A stretch of 35,489 nt of DNA from Flavobacteriales bacterium (GCA_018402015.1 JAGYJL010000025.1:1-35489); one strand, 5' to 3'; positions 1 to 8,795 are shown, counted from the first letter of the stretch. The notes: generated from the letters alone by a model not told the origin. A program made the numbers and translations.

Positions 1-1
1 C

Positions 2-91
2 TGGAAACGCGAGGAAGAACAGGCACGCAGAAACCGTTGGGGCTACAATTTCATGAGTATTTGGAAAGTTGGAAGAATCATAGGATTATGA
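2..91 (+). CDS. C-terminal end of an unknown upstream gene (partial)
   Basis: Frame 2 is open from the window edge to a TGA at 89-91. It encodes about 29 residues starting WKREEEQARRNRW and ending KVGRIIGL, charged and then more hydrophobic, a plausible protein C-terminus. The stop overlaps the ATG of the next gene (88-90) in an ATGA arrangement, which is typical of translationally coupled operon genes and is the main reason to believe this frame. The product cannot be recognised from so short a piece. Confidence 0.5.
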   Translation, partial: WKREEEQARRNRWGYNFMSIWKVGRIIGL

Positions 92-504
92 GAATAGGGA
101 TCATTTTAACATTGGTTGTTGGCGTGGCCGCATGCGGACAACAACAGGAATCCAAAAAACCAAAACCGCTTAATCCCAACGGAGATAGCGAACTGGCCTT
201 GCTTATGCGCGATATGTTTGAGGAATCGGATAGCTTGAAGCAGCTTGTAGTTCATGGCAAGCAGTTATCAGGATTGAAGAAATACCAAGATATCCATTCT
301 GCTATACCCACAGACCCAACCGTCACAGGACCTGTGTTCGAGGCATTTGCAGAGGCTTACATCCAGTCAATAAAAGCGCTGGAAACGGCCGATTCGAGTT
401 CAGTTTTCAACTTCAATAACATGGTTGACCAATGCATGAACTGCCACACGGAGTTCTGCCCGGGGCCCAAGAAGCGGATAAAGAAACTCTACATACAGAG
501 ATAA
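88..504 (+). CDS. Small lipoprotein with a c-type haem motif (CMNCH)
   Basis: A 138-residue protein. I chose ATG 88 rather than the more upstream ATG 37 because it starts directly with a lipoprotein signal peptide (hydrophobic segment, lipobox VAAC, lipidated Cys16) and overlaps the upstream stop as ATGA. Near the C-terminus it has a single CMNCH motif (residues 116-120) followed by EFCPGPKKRIKKL, so covalent binding of one haem c is likely. The stretch between is helical and charged with no recognisable enzyme domain. Known context: Bacteroidota encode many small monohaem lipoproteins of unknown role. Inference: a periplasm-facing electron carrier, or a protein that keeps a haem motif without redox function. 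The axial ligand beyond the motif His is not obvious. It is followed by a terminator shared with the convergent ankyrin gene. Confidence 0.7.
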   Translation: MRIGIILTLVVGVAACGQQQESKKPKPLNPNGDSELALLMRDMFEESDSLKQLVVHGKQLSGLKKYQDIHSAIPTDPTVTGPVFEAFAEAYIQSIKALETADSSSVFNFNNMVDQCMNCHTEFCPGPKKRIKKLYIQR

Positions 505-507
505 AAA

Positions 508-535
508 AAGCCCCGAACATGACTGTTCGGGGCTT
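508..535 (-). terminator. Intrinsic terminator between convergent genes
   Basis: A perfect 12-bp inverted repeat (aagccccgaaca, 508-519, and tgttcggggctt, 524-535) encloses a 4-nt loop. A run of A on the left (503-509) becomes a U-tract for minus-strand transcripts, so it is best placed to end the ankyrin gene (stop at 557). It also lies just after the plus-strand lipoprotein gene and may serve both. Confidence 0.85.
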
Positions 536-556
536 AATCAAATTAGTTCAGTTGTG

Positions 557-2002
557 TTACAATCCCTTGGCAGAAAGAATGCCGTAAGCTTTGGTATTGC
601 CAACAGTAGCAGCATATATGGAGGGGCTTTGCTTCTTCTTAAACTTGGCACAACTAAGACCCAGCATGGTATTGCCTGATCCTCCGTATTGCTTAATGGT
701 AAAATCAGGGTTGAACTTCCACTCCATCTTCTCGGCTATCTTTTCTATCAAGGCCATGTCATCTTGCTCCACCGCCCAGTAGATCGGGGTCTTGTTGGTT
801 ATCTCGGTAAGGCATTGAATAATGACGAATTTGGTAGGAATGATGGAAATTCCATTTGAACCTATCTTCACATTGGCTCCAGCATCAAGTAGCATATTGG
901 CCACGTCCGTTTTACCCGACATGATGGATATGATGAGTGGCGTATAGCCATCCCCACCCCAATTGGTGTTGCCTTTGTAATCTGAATTCATGGTAACACC
1001 AAGTGCAGCCGTTTCAACGGAGACATTGATATCCGGCTTTTGGTCCAGTATCAACTGCATCAGTTCAGCATCGGCAAATTCGGCCGCAGCACAGACCGGA
1101 TACGACTTAAGCTTGCGTTTGCCAATTTCCGCTACCGATTCTGATACGGCATCGGCACCACCTCTGAGCATTGCTTTGGAGAGTTCCAATTTATGCAGGC
1201 GAAGCGCTACCATTAAAGCACTTACACCATCAGAGCGCTTTGCATTCACATCAGCGCCTGCAGCCAATAACAGTTCGAACATTTGTGTTGGTGTGCCATT
1301 CAATTCATCGGTTAAATTCCCGTAGAAAGCCGGCACTTTCATGCCCATTGTTTCCATTACCGGAGCGCCTTTGGTAAAGCCGTCCTTGCGCATGTCCTTC
1401 TCCATGCTGAAAGTGGCCAAGGTGTGTATCAGTCCTCCATCAACAGTAGTTTTCTTGATGTCTGCCCCAGCCTTTAGAAGCATTTCCAAACAGGGTACGC
1501 AGTTGGTCTGCTGCAGCGTTTGTTGAAGCGCTGTTACTTCTGACGGTTGCAGATTTACCAGTGCGGCCTCCCAAGCATCTACCATGGCTTTATTGGCTTT
1601 TTTTCCTTTCGCCTTTTCATCTTCCAGCATCTTGCGTAAACCTGCACCCGGGTCGAGTTTACCTGGAGCATTGGGGTCTGCTCCACCATCCAATAGAAGC
1701 TTCATTACTTCTGTGGAATAGCAATTGGATGCACTGATGAGTGCAGGATAAGAACCACCATTCGGGTCGCAACCTTTCGCCAACAGAAACTTGGTCACTT
1801 CAGGACAGAAAAAGGCTGCGGCCAGCGCATTCTGACCAGTGCTTGGATTAATGGAATTGACATCTACCCCAGCGTCTAAGGCTTTTTGGGCCAATGCCAC
1901 ATCGCATTGCATGGCAGCGGTGAAAAGGTCTTCGAGGTCTCCTGCAAAGATATTCTGTGCAAAAAATAGAACTGATAAAAGAATAACGTGAAATCGTTTC
2001 AT
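557..2002 (-). CDS. Secreted ankyrin-repeat protein
   Basis: A 481-residue protein with a Sec signal peptide (MKRFHVILLSVLFFAQNIFA, cleavage after about residue 20). Ankyrin repeats fill most of the rest. Repeat signatures such as LLLDGGADPNA, LLLAAGADVNAKRSDGVSALMVAL and TPLIISIMSGKTDVANMLLDAGANV are clear, separated by less regular linkers (about residues 105-190 and 390-450). Ankyrin repeats are protein-binding scaffolds; export to the periplasm or surface follows from the signal peptide. No enzymatic domain and no T9SS sorting domain is visible, so a periplasmic location is more likely than surface display. It stands alone: divergent signals are absent and a strong terminator follows it. 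Its partner is unknown. Confidence 0.85.
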   Translation of the reverse strand: MKRFHVILLSVLFFAQNIFAGDLEDLFTAAMQCDVALAQKALDAGVDVNSINPSTGQNALAAAFFCPEVTKFLLAKGCDPNGGSYPALISASNCYSTEVMKLLLDGGADPNAPGKLDPGAGLRKMLEDEKAKGKKANKAMVDAWEAALVNLQPSEVTALQQTLQQTNCVPCLEMLLKAGADIKKTTVDGGLIHTLATFSMEKDMRKDGFTKGAPVMETMGMKVPAFYGNLTDELNGTPTQMFELLLAAGADVNAKRSDGVSALMVALRLHKLELSKAMLRGGADAVSESVAEIGKRKLKSYPVCAAAEFADAELMQLILDQKPDINVSVETAALGVTMNSDYKGNTNWGGDGYTPLIISIMSGKTDVANMLLDAGANVKIGSNGISIIPTKFVIIQCLTEITNKTPIYWAVEQDDMALIEKIAEKMEWKFNPDFTIKQYGGSGNTMLGLSCAKFKKKQSPSIYAATVGNTKAYGILSAKGL

Positions 2003-2082
2003 GGTTGTTGGTTTTGGTTGATTCTATAAAATTAGAATTATCCTAACACCATGAACTAAGTGGATTGTCGTAAATGTAACGA

Positions 2083-2166
2083 GACTTCAGATGTCAGATA
2101 TCAGACTGGTCGGTCTAAAGTCATTTATCAGATGTCTGACGTCTATTCTCTGAAGTCTGACATCTA
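2083..2166. repeat. Degenerate TCAGAC/TCAGAT repeat tract, partly inverted
   Basis: Between the two minus-strand genes lies a tract built from variants of the hexamer TCAGAC/TCAGAT on both strands. Examples are gacttcagatgtcagatat near 2083-2101 and tctgaagtctgacatct at 2149-2165, whose reverse complement matches the left part. The inverted halves could fold into a long imperfect hairpin. It sits immediately after the stop of the gene ending at 2164 and upstream of the ankyrin gene, and could act as a 3' end or be a simple dispersed repeat. Confidence 0.5.
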
Positions 2167-3519
2167 TATAATCGGTTGATCCAAGAACAGCATGGGGTGT
2201 CCGTTCACCTCAGATCGTTTTTTGAACTGCTGTAGTTTCTGCTCATCATTACAAATGATGAAGTAAGCATACTGGTCGTCCAACAAACTCTTGTTGATAT
2301 CGTAGTACTCGTCTCCTTCCGATGTGGAAATAACCGTAACACCTACCCCAGCCTCTTTCCAGTATTTGTAGCAGAGACCCTTTAGCAAACGCTTGTAGTC
2401 TTCGGGCTTTCCAATACCCATGGATGGCTTGAAGAAATGCTTCATAATGCCCGATTTCTGAGCGAGAATGAAAACACCCTTCGGATTCACGATCTGGAAA
2501 GTCAGAAACTCTCCCCAGTTCATGGCGCCACTGGCCGTAATGATGTTGCCACTGGCATCTAAATGCGCGTAAACACCACTGGTCGGTGAGTAGGCTTTCA
2601 TGCTCAGCATCAGTTTCTGAAAGTCCTCGAATTTCAGGTGGTTGTAGAACAGGTAGTTCTTCATTTTGGCATGCATCTGAGCATAATACTTACGCAGCAA
2701 AGGCTTGTTATGAGTAATATCCACCAATTTCTCGTACTCCTTCTTGCTTCCGTAAAGACGGTTGATCTTGGAATACATGGTGAATGGCAAACGCTCGTAA
2801 TATTCACCATGTAGGTGCGTGTTGCGGTGCAAAGCTTCTTTAATGCTCTGATTCTCTTTTCCCATGCAGGCAAAGCAGAAATTCACCCCATTCTGGTACA
2901 CCAAGTGATGCAGAATGGAGAACATCAAGGAGAAGATCTTCTTTCTACGATAGATTTTCACGCCATTCTCAGCATGCTCCGTAACGCGCAGCATGTTGTA
3001 ATAATAACCGTGTTCAATCTTGGTCTCGTCTTCGTAAGGCGCAAAATCGAACTCATTAGCGTGAATGTAACCAACAATGCGATAGTCCTTGTTCTCCTCC
3101 TGCTTACCATACACATGGATGGACAATACAATGATGGCATCGTAGTTCACCGACTGAATGGACTGCGGGATATTGTAGAACAAACTCTGGAAACTCATCT
3201 TGCCTCCACCCTTTTCATCCTGGTGGTTTTCTGCCACTGCTATCACCTCGCGGCATTGCTCTAGAAAATTCTCCTTGCTTGTGTTGAGCCCAAAATGATG
3301 CAGAATAGGCTCAATCGAATCCATGTACGCAATAGGGAAAGATATAAGAAGTAAATCTTCCTCGAAGGTGTCTTCAGATGCAACCAACGATTCGTTCACA
3401 TCGAACTTGAACAGCCCGTCTTCCGTTCTGCCATTCTTAATGTGGAAATAGGGTCTTCGCTTATCGAAAACGTCACGAAGCTCTTCGAGTGTTGGAATGT
3501 CTATAGTTGTGCTGCTCAT
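2164..3519 (-). CDS. Unknown 451-residue cytoplasmic protein, possibly GNAT-like
   Basis: I do not recognise this family with confidence. The protein has no signal peptide or membrane segment and is rich in aromatic and charged residues. Around residues 140-235 the order is a strand (RIVGYIHANEF), then strand or loop segments, then RRKKIFSLMFSILHHLVYQN, then a strand with Asn and a following helix. This resembles the core of a GNAT acyltransferase fold, but the pyrophosphate-binding loop is not canonical. The C-terminal half (about 290-451) may hold a second similar alpha/beta domain. It is transcribed divergently from the acyl-CoA dehydrogenase gene (120 bp between starts), so shared control is possible. 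The start ATG at 3517-3519 is the only good candidate. Confidence 0.6.
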   Translation of the reverse strand: MSSTTIDIPTLEELRDVFDKRRPYFHIKNGRTEDGLFKFDVNESLVASEDTFEEDLLLISFPIAYMDSIEPILHHFGLNTSKENFLEQCREVIAVAENHQDEKGGGKMSFQSLFYNIPQSIQSVNYDAIIVLSIHVYGKQEENKDYRIVGYIHANEFDFAPYEDETKIEHGYYYNMLRVTEHAENGVKIYRRKKIFSLMFSILHHLVYQNGVNFCFACMGKENQSIKEALHRNTHLHGEYYERLPFTMYSKINRLYGSKKEYEKLVDITHNKPLLRKYYAQMHAKMKNYLFYNHLKFEDFQKLMLSMKAYSPTSGVYAHLDASGNIITASGAMNWGEFLTFQIVNPKGVFILAQKSGIMKHFFKPSMGIGKPEDYKRLLKGLCYKYWKEAGVGVTVISTSEGDEYYDINKSLLDDQYAYFIICNDEQKLQQFKKRSEVNGHPMLFLDQPII

Positions 3520-3613
3520 ACCGCGAAGAAACTAAATGAATATTATCTGCCGATTATCAAAGGTCAAGCAAGCTTGACTTTTGTCACTTACAATGCACGC
3601 ATTGCTTTTTTGA

Positions 3614-3621
3614 TAATTTTG
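3614..3621 (+). promoter_or_regulatory. Candidate Bacteroidota -7 promoter box
   Basis: TAATTTTG matches the Bacteroidota -7 consensus TAnnTTTG exactly and lies 18 bp before the acyl-CoA dehydrogenase ATG. I see no TTG at the usual -33 distance, so this is a candidate only. Confidence 0.4.
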
Positions 3622-3639
3622 CCTGAAATACTAAAACAC

Positions 3640-5427
3640 ATGGCACTTAAAGGCGGAAGTTTCCTCATTGAGAAAGGTAACCCAAAGGATATTTTCATCC
3701 GAGAGGAATTCACAGAAGAACAGGTAATGATCGGTCAGATGGTGACCGATTTCTGCGTGCAGGAAATTCAGAACAAGATCAAGGAACGCGGACGCGAATT
3801 TGAAGCAGACAAAGACCGAGAGGAAATTGTAGGTCAATTAGAGAAAGCTGCCGAATTAGGGCTTTGCGGTGTGGCCATTTCTGAAGAACATGGTGGCATG
3901 GCGTTGGATTTCAACACCGGTCTGGTATTCTCAGAGGCCATTGCCATGGGATTGTCGTTTGCAACTACAATTGGTGCACAGACTTCCATCGGTTCGCTTC
4001 CGATTGTTTATTACGGAACCAAGGCACAGCAGGATAAATACCTGCCCGGTGTGGCTTCTGCAAAACTGAAAGCCAGTTATTGCCTTACCGAACCAACTGC
4101 TGGTTCGGATGCTAACTCGGGTAAGACCAAATGTGTACTTAACGAAGCTGGTACGCACTACATTATGAACGGACAGAAGATGTGGATAACCAATGGTGGA
4201 TTTGCCGATATCTTCATTGTGTTTGCCAAGATCGATGACGATAAGAAACTTTCTGCGTTTATCGTAGAGAAGGAATTCGGTGGAGTTACCATCGGTGCCG
4301 AGGAAAAGAAACTTGGCATTAAGGGTTCTTCTACCGTGCAGGTGTTCTTCGAGAATACGCCTATTCCTGTAGAGAATCTTTTGGGAGAACGTGAAGGTGG
4401 TTTCTCCATGGCGTTGAACATCCTCAACACAGGACGTATCAAATTGGCCGCTGGAACAAATGGTGGCGCCAAGTTTGCCCTCGACCAAGCGTTGACCTAT
4501 GCCATGGAGCGCAAGCAGTTTGAAACCGAAATTGTGAAGTTCGGTGCCATGCAGCACAAGTTGGGCGAAATGGCCTCACGTATTTTCTGTGTGGATGCTG
4601 GTGTTTTCCGCGTTGGTAGAAACATTGACCTGAAACGAAAAGAACTTCAGGCTGCAGGAATGCCTGTTCAAGAATCGAAACTTGAATCCATCCGCGAATA
4701 CGCCATTGAGTGTGCCATTCTGAAGGTTAAAGGTTCTGAAAATGCCGATTACGTGATTGATGAAACGCTTCAGATCTATGGCGGAATGGGTTATTCTGCC
4801 GAAGCAGGTATTGAAATGGGCTATCGCGATGCGCGTATCACACGTATTTATGAAGGAACCAACGAGATCAACCGAATGCTATCGGTTGCAGAGTTGACCA
4901 AGCGCGCTTTGAAGACCAAGGAGATCGACCTCATTGGTGCGGGTAAGCAGGTTACTGGAAGGGTGGTGTCTTCCATCTTCTCTGGAACAAAATCCGGTGC
5001 AGCCGAAGAAGAGCGTATCGTTCAGGCCATTAAAGATGTTTTTCTATTCATCTCTGGTACGGCCGGGAAAAAGTTGGGCACGAAAATGGTGGATGAGCAG
5101 GAAATTGTGATGAATCTGGCCGATATTCTGGCTGATGCGTTCATCTGCGATTCTGCCGTATTGAAGCTGCGTAAACTAGAAGCAATGGGTGGCGATAAAG
5201 AGAAGCTGGTTGCACAACGTGCTGCTGTTCAAGTGTACTTATACGAAGCGCTGGAGCGCGTGCACAAGGCGGCCAAAGATGCCATTACCAGTTATGCAAC
5301 CGGTGGTGAGAAAAGCAGAGCCAATTTTGTGGTTCGCAAGCTTTTGAAAAGCTATGACGTGAACCCGAAAGACCTTCGTAGAGCGATTGTGAAGTATATG
5401 ATTGCAGAGGGAAAATATAGCATCTAA
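3640..5427 (+). CDS. Long acyl-CoA dehydrogenase (FadE/VLCAD-like)
   Basis: A 595-residue flavoprotein catalysing the FAD-dependent alpha,beta-dehydrogenation of acyl-CoA, the first step of beta-oxidation. The open frame extends upstream to 3442, but ATG 3640 gives a normal N-terminus and avoids overlap with the divergent gene. The N-terminal helical, central beta and C-terminal helical ACAD domains are present. Signature one (CLTEPTAGSDANS) begins at C148, and the C-terminal signature RIYEGTNEINRM places the likely catalytic base at E405. About 180 extra residues follow the standard ~400-residue core, as in VLCAD/ACAD9-type enzymes that act on long chains. No electron-transfer flavoprotein, thiolase or hydratase gene is adjacent, so it appears to be a single-gene unit ending at the terminator near 5510. 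Confidence 0.93.
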   Translation: MALKGGSFLIEKGNPKDIFIREEFTEEQVMIGQMVTDFCVQEIQNKIKERGREFEADKDREEIVGQLEKAAELGLCGVAISEEHGGMALDFNTGLVFSEAIAMGLSFATTIGAQTSIGSLPIVYYGTKAQQDKYLPGVASAKLKASYCLTEPTAGSDANSGKTKCVLNEAGTHYIMNGQKMWITNGGFADIFIVFAKIDDDKKLSAFIVEKEFGGVTIGAEEKKLGIKGSSTVQVFFENTPIPVENLLGEREGGFSMALNILNTGRIKLAAGTNGGAKFALDQALTYAMERKQFETEIVKFGAMQHKLGEMASRIFCVDAGVFRVGRNIDLKRKELQAAGMPVQESKLESIREYAIECAILKVKGSENADYVIDETLQIYGGMGYSAEAGIEMGYRDARITRIYEGTNEINRMLSVAELTKRALKTKEIDLIGAGKQVTGRVVSSIFSGTKSGAAEEERIVQAIKDVFLFISGTAGKKLGTKMVDEQEIVMNLADILADAFICDSAVLKLRKLEAMGGDKEKLVAQRAAVQVYLYEALERVHKAAKDAITSYATGGEKSRANFVVRKLLKSYDVNPKDLRRAIVKYMIAEGKYSI

Positions 5428-5492
5428 GGAAACTGCCATGATTTACAGAATGTAAACTGACGACCACTTTATTCTATGGTTGACTTAAAAAG

Positions 5493-5527
5493 AGAGCCGC
5501 CCTTCTTGATTTTAGAAGAGCGGCTCT
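5493..5527. terminator. Bidirectional intrinsic terminator
   Basis: A 14-bp stem with one mismatch (agagccgcccttct, 5493-5506, and agaagagcggctct, 5514-5527) with a 7-nt loop. It is flanked by AAAA on the left and TT on the right and lies between the convergent acyl-CoA dehydrogenase (stop 5427) and lipoprotein (stop 5555) genes, so it probably ends both transcripts. Confidence 0.8.
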
Positions 5528-5554
5528 TTGATTGTGATAAATAATGCTTGTTGG

Positions 5555-6232
5555 CTACATAGCGTTCCAGCCTACGATTTCAATGTCAACACTTTGACCA
5601 GTCTTGAGCAGCATTTGAACGTATACAAGACCAAAGCGGTGGTTGGCACGATAGATAACCTTGTCCACCAGATCATCATTTGGATCAACGGTCTGTTCGA
5701 TCTTAGTGGTTTTAATATTGAAGAAAACAAACGGCCAATCGTCCTGACCGGTCTTCTCAGTTACCGTTCTGCGAAATGTCTGACCGCTTACGTCATCTAA
5801 ATCATACGTTGCTCCAACTTCATCATCGTATCTGCAAACAACCCAAGGCTGTTTGTTCCAGAAATAGTCTACTATTCCTTCTGTTGTAAACTTCATATCA
5901 AAGGTGGTATTGATTCTACCCTCTGCATCTACATATTCAGATGGAACCAGATTCATTATAATTGCAGAGTCTGGGTGACCGGTTAAATCCACCAAAACAT
6001 CAAAGGTCGTCCTCCCCTCTGGGGTTCTATCTATCACTGTCATTTCAACGGTTGACAGAGGAACACCTCCAATTGTAACATAACCAGAGAACTCACTTCC
6101 TACCTCGGTAAGCGCTATATCTGCACTGCCACCAACATCATTAGGGTCTAGGTTGTCTTTCTTCTTGCATGCTGAAATTGTAAAGAATAATGGTAAGATC
6201 ATCATTGCAAGCACCTGTTTCATGTTTCTCAT
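5555..6232 (-). CDS. Lipoprotein of unknown function
   Basis: A 225-residue protein. The frame is open further upstream (to 6361), but the start at 6232 gives a lipoprotein signal peptide directly: MRNMKQ, a hydrophobic run, the lipobox ISAC and then KKKD after the lipidated Cys at about residue 21. Acidic Asp/Asn residues follow (NLDPNDVGG). The mature part is predicted to be mainly beta strand, with alternating hydrophobic residues and conserved-looking aromatics, and has no family signature I can name. Membrane anchoring is inferred from the lipobox. It is a single gene, convergent with the acyl-CoA dehydrogenase. Confidence 0.7.
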   Translation of the reverse strand: MRNMKQVLAMMILPLFFTISACKKKDNLDPNDVGGSADIALTEVGSEFSGYVTIGGVPLSTVEMTVIDRTPEGRTTFDVLVDLTGHPDSAIIMNLVPSEYVDAEGRINTTFDMKFTTEGIVDYFWNKQPWVVCRYDDEVGATYDLDDVSGQTFRRTVTEKTGQDDWPFVFFNIKTTKIEQTVDPNDDLVDKVIYRANHRFGLVYVQMLLKTGQSVDIEIVGWNAM

Positions 6233-6483
6233 AGTGTTTGTTTTATGTTTAACTGTGACAAAATTGAAATTGCAGGAGATTGAAGTGTATGACCTTACAC
6301 ACAAAGCATTCTGATTTTGGTCAACCTTGTTATTTGAGCGAACTGAGCCAATTTCAAGCAATTTACCTAACCAAGAACATCTGTTAGCGTCACTTTTTAT
6401 CAGAACATTTAGTTGAGAATCAAAATCTCACTTTCAAGAGTGGTATCCCTGAGGTATTATTGCAAATCAAATTACCATTGACC

Positions 6484-7467
6484 ATGTACAATTTCAATGC
6501 TCTTATTGAAGAAGCAAAACACGTAGCCTCTGAATTTGAGGTTACCGAATTGATGATTTATGGAGGACCCATTTTTATCGGTCTTATAGTTGTAGAGATC
6601 ATCTTCAGTCTCAAGTACAACCCAACGCTTTATAAGTGGAAAGATCTGGCCACGAGCGGAACCATGGGTGTAGGTGCGGCAGTGCTCGCGGGAGGCGCCA
6701 AGGTGTTTTCGCTGTTGCTGTTCTCAATAGTATATATCCTTTTCAATCCGGAAGATTCTGAAGGGGTACGTCACAACATCATAGGAGGTTGGGCAGCGTT
6801 CGGATTAGGCACTTGGTACATTTGGCTTATCTGTCAGGTGTTGGATGATTTCAGTTACTACATGGTTCATAGAGCCAACCACGAAGTGCGATTCCTATGG
6901 GCGGCACATATCGTACACCATTCTTCAGACCATTTCAATTTAGGCACAGCGGTAAGGAATGGTTGGGTAACGCTTTTCTACAAGCCTTTTTTCTACATGT
7001 GGATTCCGGCTTTGGGCTTCCACCCTATTATGCTAATGACCTGCCTTTCCATCGAAGCCTTCTGGCAATACCAACTCCATGTACAGTGGATGCCGCGTCT
7101 GGGTTTCTTAGAGAAGATCTTCAACCTGCACAAGCATCACGAAGTGCACCACTCATCAAACATCGAATACTTAGACAAGAACCATGGCGGCTACCTTATC
7201 ATCTTCGATAAGCTTTTCGGAACATTCAAGGACAAGGACGATGACAAAGACATTAAATACGGAGTGCTACACCCGCCTAAGTCTCATAATCCGGTGGAAG
7301 TGCTAACGCACGAATACGTTCACATTTGGCAGGACGTAATGAAGGCCAAAACGTGGAAAGGACGATTCATGTACATTTTTGGCCCTCCAGGATGGACCGA
7401 AGATGGTACCGGAAAAACCACCAAGCAGATGCAACGCGAGTTGGAAGCACTTAAAAAGGCAGCATAA
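6484..7467 (+). CDS. Membrane fatty acid hydroxylase / sterol desaturase family protein
   Basis: A 327-residue integral membrane di-iron oxygenase-family protein. ATG 6484 is preferred to the upstream TTG at 6460 in the same frame. It has four or more hydrophobic segments (about 25-45, 58-88, 105-127, 160-195). The family's histidine boxes are all present: HRANHE (129-134), HIVHHSSDH (142-150) and HKHHEVHH (216-223). These ligate two irons for O2-dependent C-H hydroxylation or desaturation of a lipid. The substrate cannot be read from sequence; in Bacteroidota such proteins are often annotated as sterol desaturases, but fatty acids, sphingolipids or hopanoid-like lipids are possible. The next gene, 86 bp downstream on the same strand, oxidises alpha-hydroxy acids, so a 2-hydroxy-acyl substrate is a tempting but unproven link. 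Confidence 0.9.
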   Translation: MYNFNALIEEAKHVASEFEVTELMIYGGPIFIGLIVVEIIFSLKYNPTLYKWKDLATSGTMGVGAAVLAGGAKVFSLLLFSIVYILFNPEDSEGVRHNIIGGWAAFGLGTWYIWLICQVLDDFSYYMVHRANHEVRFLWAAHIVHHSSDHFNLGTAVRNGWVTLFYKPFFYMWIPALGFHPIMLMTCLSIEAFWQYQLHVQWMPRLGFLEKIFNLHKHHEVHHSSNIEYLDKNHGGYLIIFDKLFGTFKDKDDDKDIKYGVLHPPKSHNPVEVLTHEYVHIWQDVMKAKTWKGRFMYIFGPPGWTEDGTGKTTKQMQRELEALKKAA

Positions 7468-7553
7468 TCATTAAAAGAACCTTGGTTGTTGCTCTGCCTT
7501 TCGCTTGTCAACTTCTGAGTTTCCGCTTCAGAATTCTTGATTAATTTGCCGCT

Positions 7554-8705
7554 ATGGCAAACATCAACGAGATTTTCTCTATCCTACAAATGAGAGACAT
7601 GGCCAAGGCCAAGCTCCCATCTGTTATGTTCGATTACCTCGAAGGCTCCTCTGAAGATGAGTTGACCTTTGATTGGAACAGAAATTCCTTCTCTAAATAC
7701 GAGTTCGTTCCGCGAACGTTGAATGACGTGAGCAGTATTGACCTCTCCTCTACTTTTCAGGGCGTGAAGATCGACCTGCCGATTATCAGCGCACCAACAG
7801 GCATGTCGCGCATGTTCCATTGGGAAGGTGAAAAAGCGGTTGTACGTGCGACACACAAGGCCGGAACCGCTTATGCATTAAGCACCGTTTCTACCACCTC
7901 TATTGAAGATGTGGCCAAAGAATCGAACGGACCGTTGTTCTTCCAGATATACGCATGGCATAACCAAGAAATGGTGCTCGATTTTATCGAACGCTGTAAA
8001 AAACAGAACTACCGTGGCTTAATGCTGGCCGTTGACCTGGCATCGTTGGGTAAGCGTGAACGCGATCTGAGGAATGGCCATGGAAGACCTGCTGTTCTCA
8101 GAAGAAACACAGCATTGGGTGCATTAGGGAAACCAGAATGGCTATTCAATTTCCTTACCAAGCCCAAAATGCGGATGGCCAACATGGTTAACCACTTGCC
8201 GCACGGTGCCGATGCGTTGAAGGTGGTTGATACGGTCAATGCGCAATTCCGTGCAGACGTGAGCTGGAAAGATGCAGAGCAGATGATGAAACAGTGGAAC
8301 GGAAAGTTCATGTTGAAAGGAATTCAGTGTGTGGATGATGCCATTAAGGCTGCCGAATTGGGCGTATCGGGTATTATTCTATCCAACCATGGTGGAAGAC
8401 AGTTAGATGGCGCGCCTGCCGCCATGGATATTCTGCCCGAGGTCGTTGCTGCCGTTGGTTCTGATGTTGAGATATTCGTAGATGGTGGTATTACCCGCGG
8501 TTCCGATATCATTAAAGCTGTTGCTCTGGGTGCTACAGGCTGCCTCATTGGTCGTGCGTACCTCTATGGTTTGGCCGCTGGTGGCGAAGAAGGCGTAACA
8601 CGTGTTTATGATATTCTTAAAGACGAAATGGAACGCGTGATGAAACTGATAGGATGTCCGTCCATTTCACAGCTGGATTCTTCGTACGTAAGAAAGCACG
8701 TTTAA
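7554..8705 (+). CDS. FMN-dependent alpha-hydroxy-acid dehydrogenase (L-lactate dehydrogenase/glycolate oxidase family)
   Basis: A 383-residue TIM-barrel flavoenzyme oxidising an (S)-2-hydroxy acid to the 2-oxo acid. Family hallmarks are present: FDYLEG near residue 23 with the substrate-binding Tyr; PIISAPTGMSRM at about 75-86 as an FMN-phosphate-side loop; FQIY; VDLASLGKRERDLRNG; and the signature SNHGGRQLDGAPA with catalytic His279 and Arg282. DGGITRGSDIIKAVALGA followed by GRAYLYGLAAGGEEG forms the FMN phosphate site. The length is normal for the cytoplasmic or membrane-associated LldD type. L-lactate is the commonest substrate, but LldD cannot be separated from glycolate or longer 2-hydroxy-acid oxidases here. 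It follows the fatty acid hydroxylase-family gene on the same strand. Confidence 0.93.
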   Translation: MANINEIFSILQMRDMAKAKLPSVMFDYLEGSSEDELTFDWNRNSFSKYEFVPRTLNDVSSIDLSSTFQGVKIDLPIISAPTGMSRMFHWEGEKAVVRATHKAGTAYALSTVSTTSIEDVAKESNGPLFFQIYAWHNQEMVLDFIERCKKQNYRGLMLAVDLASLGKRERDLRNGHGRPAVLRRNTALGALGKPEWLFNFLTKPKMRMANMVNHLPHGADALKVVDTVNAQFRADVSWKDAEQMMKQWNGKFMLKGIQCVDDAIKAAELGVSGIILSNHGGRQLDGAPAAMDILPEVVAAVGSDVEIFVDGGITRGSDIIKAVALGATGCLIGRAYLYGLAAGGEEGVTRVYDILKDEMERVMKLIGCPSISQLDSSYVRKHV

Positions 8706-8795
8706 TAACTTCACCTTGTGTAACTCATGGTGATGCAAATTGCGTCTCACGTTACATTATCGTTAATTTCAACGCTTCTTAAACTAATAACCCCA

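Noticed and set aside
3931-4557. A 208-residue minus-strand open frame opposite the acyl-CoA dehydrogenase
   Set aside because: The plus-strand frame has complete family signatures over the same bases; the antisense frame has no recognisable domain or start context.
8710-8770. A short stem (tcacc/ggtga) after the hydroxy-acid dehydrogenase as a terminator
   Set aside because: The stem is only about five base pairs and has no following T-run.
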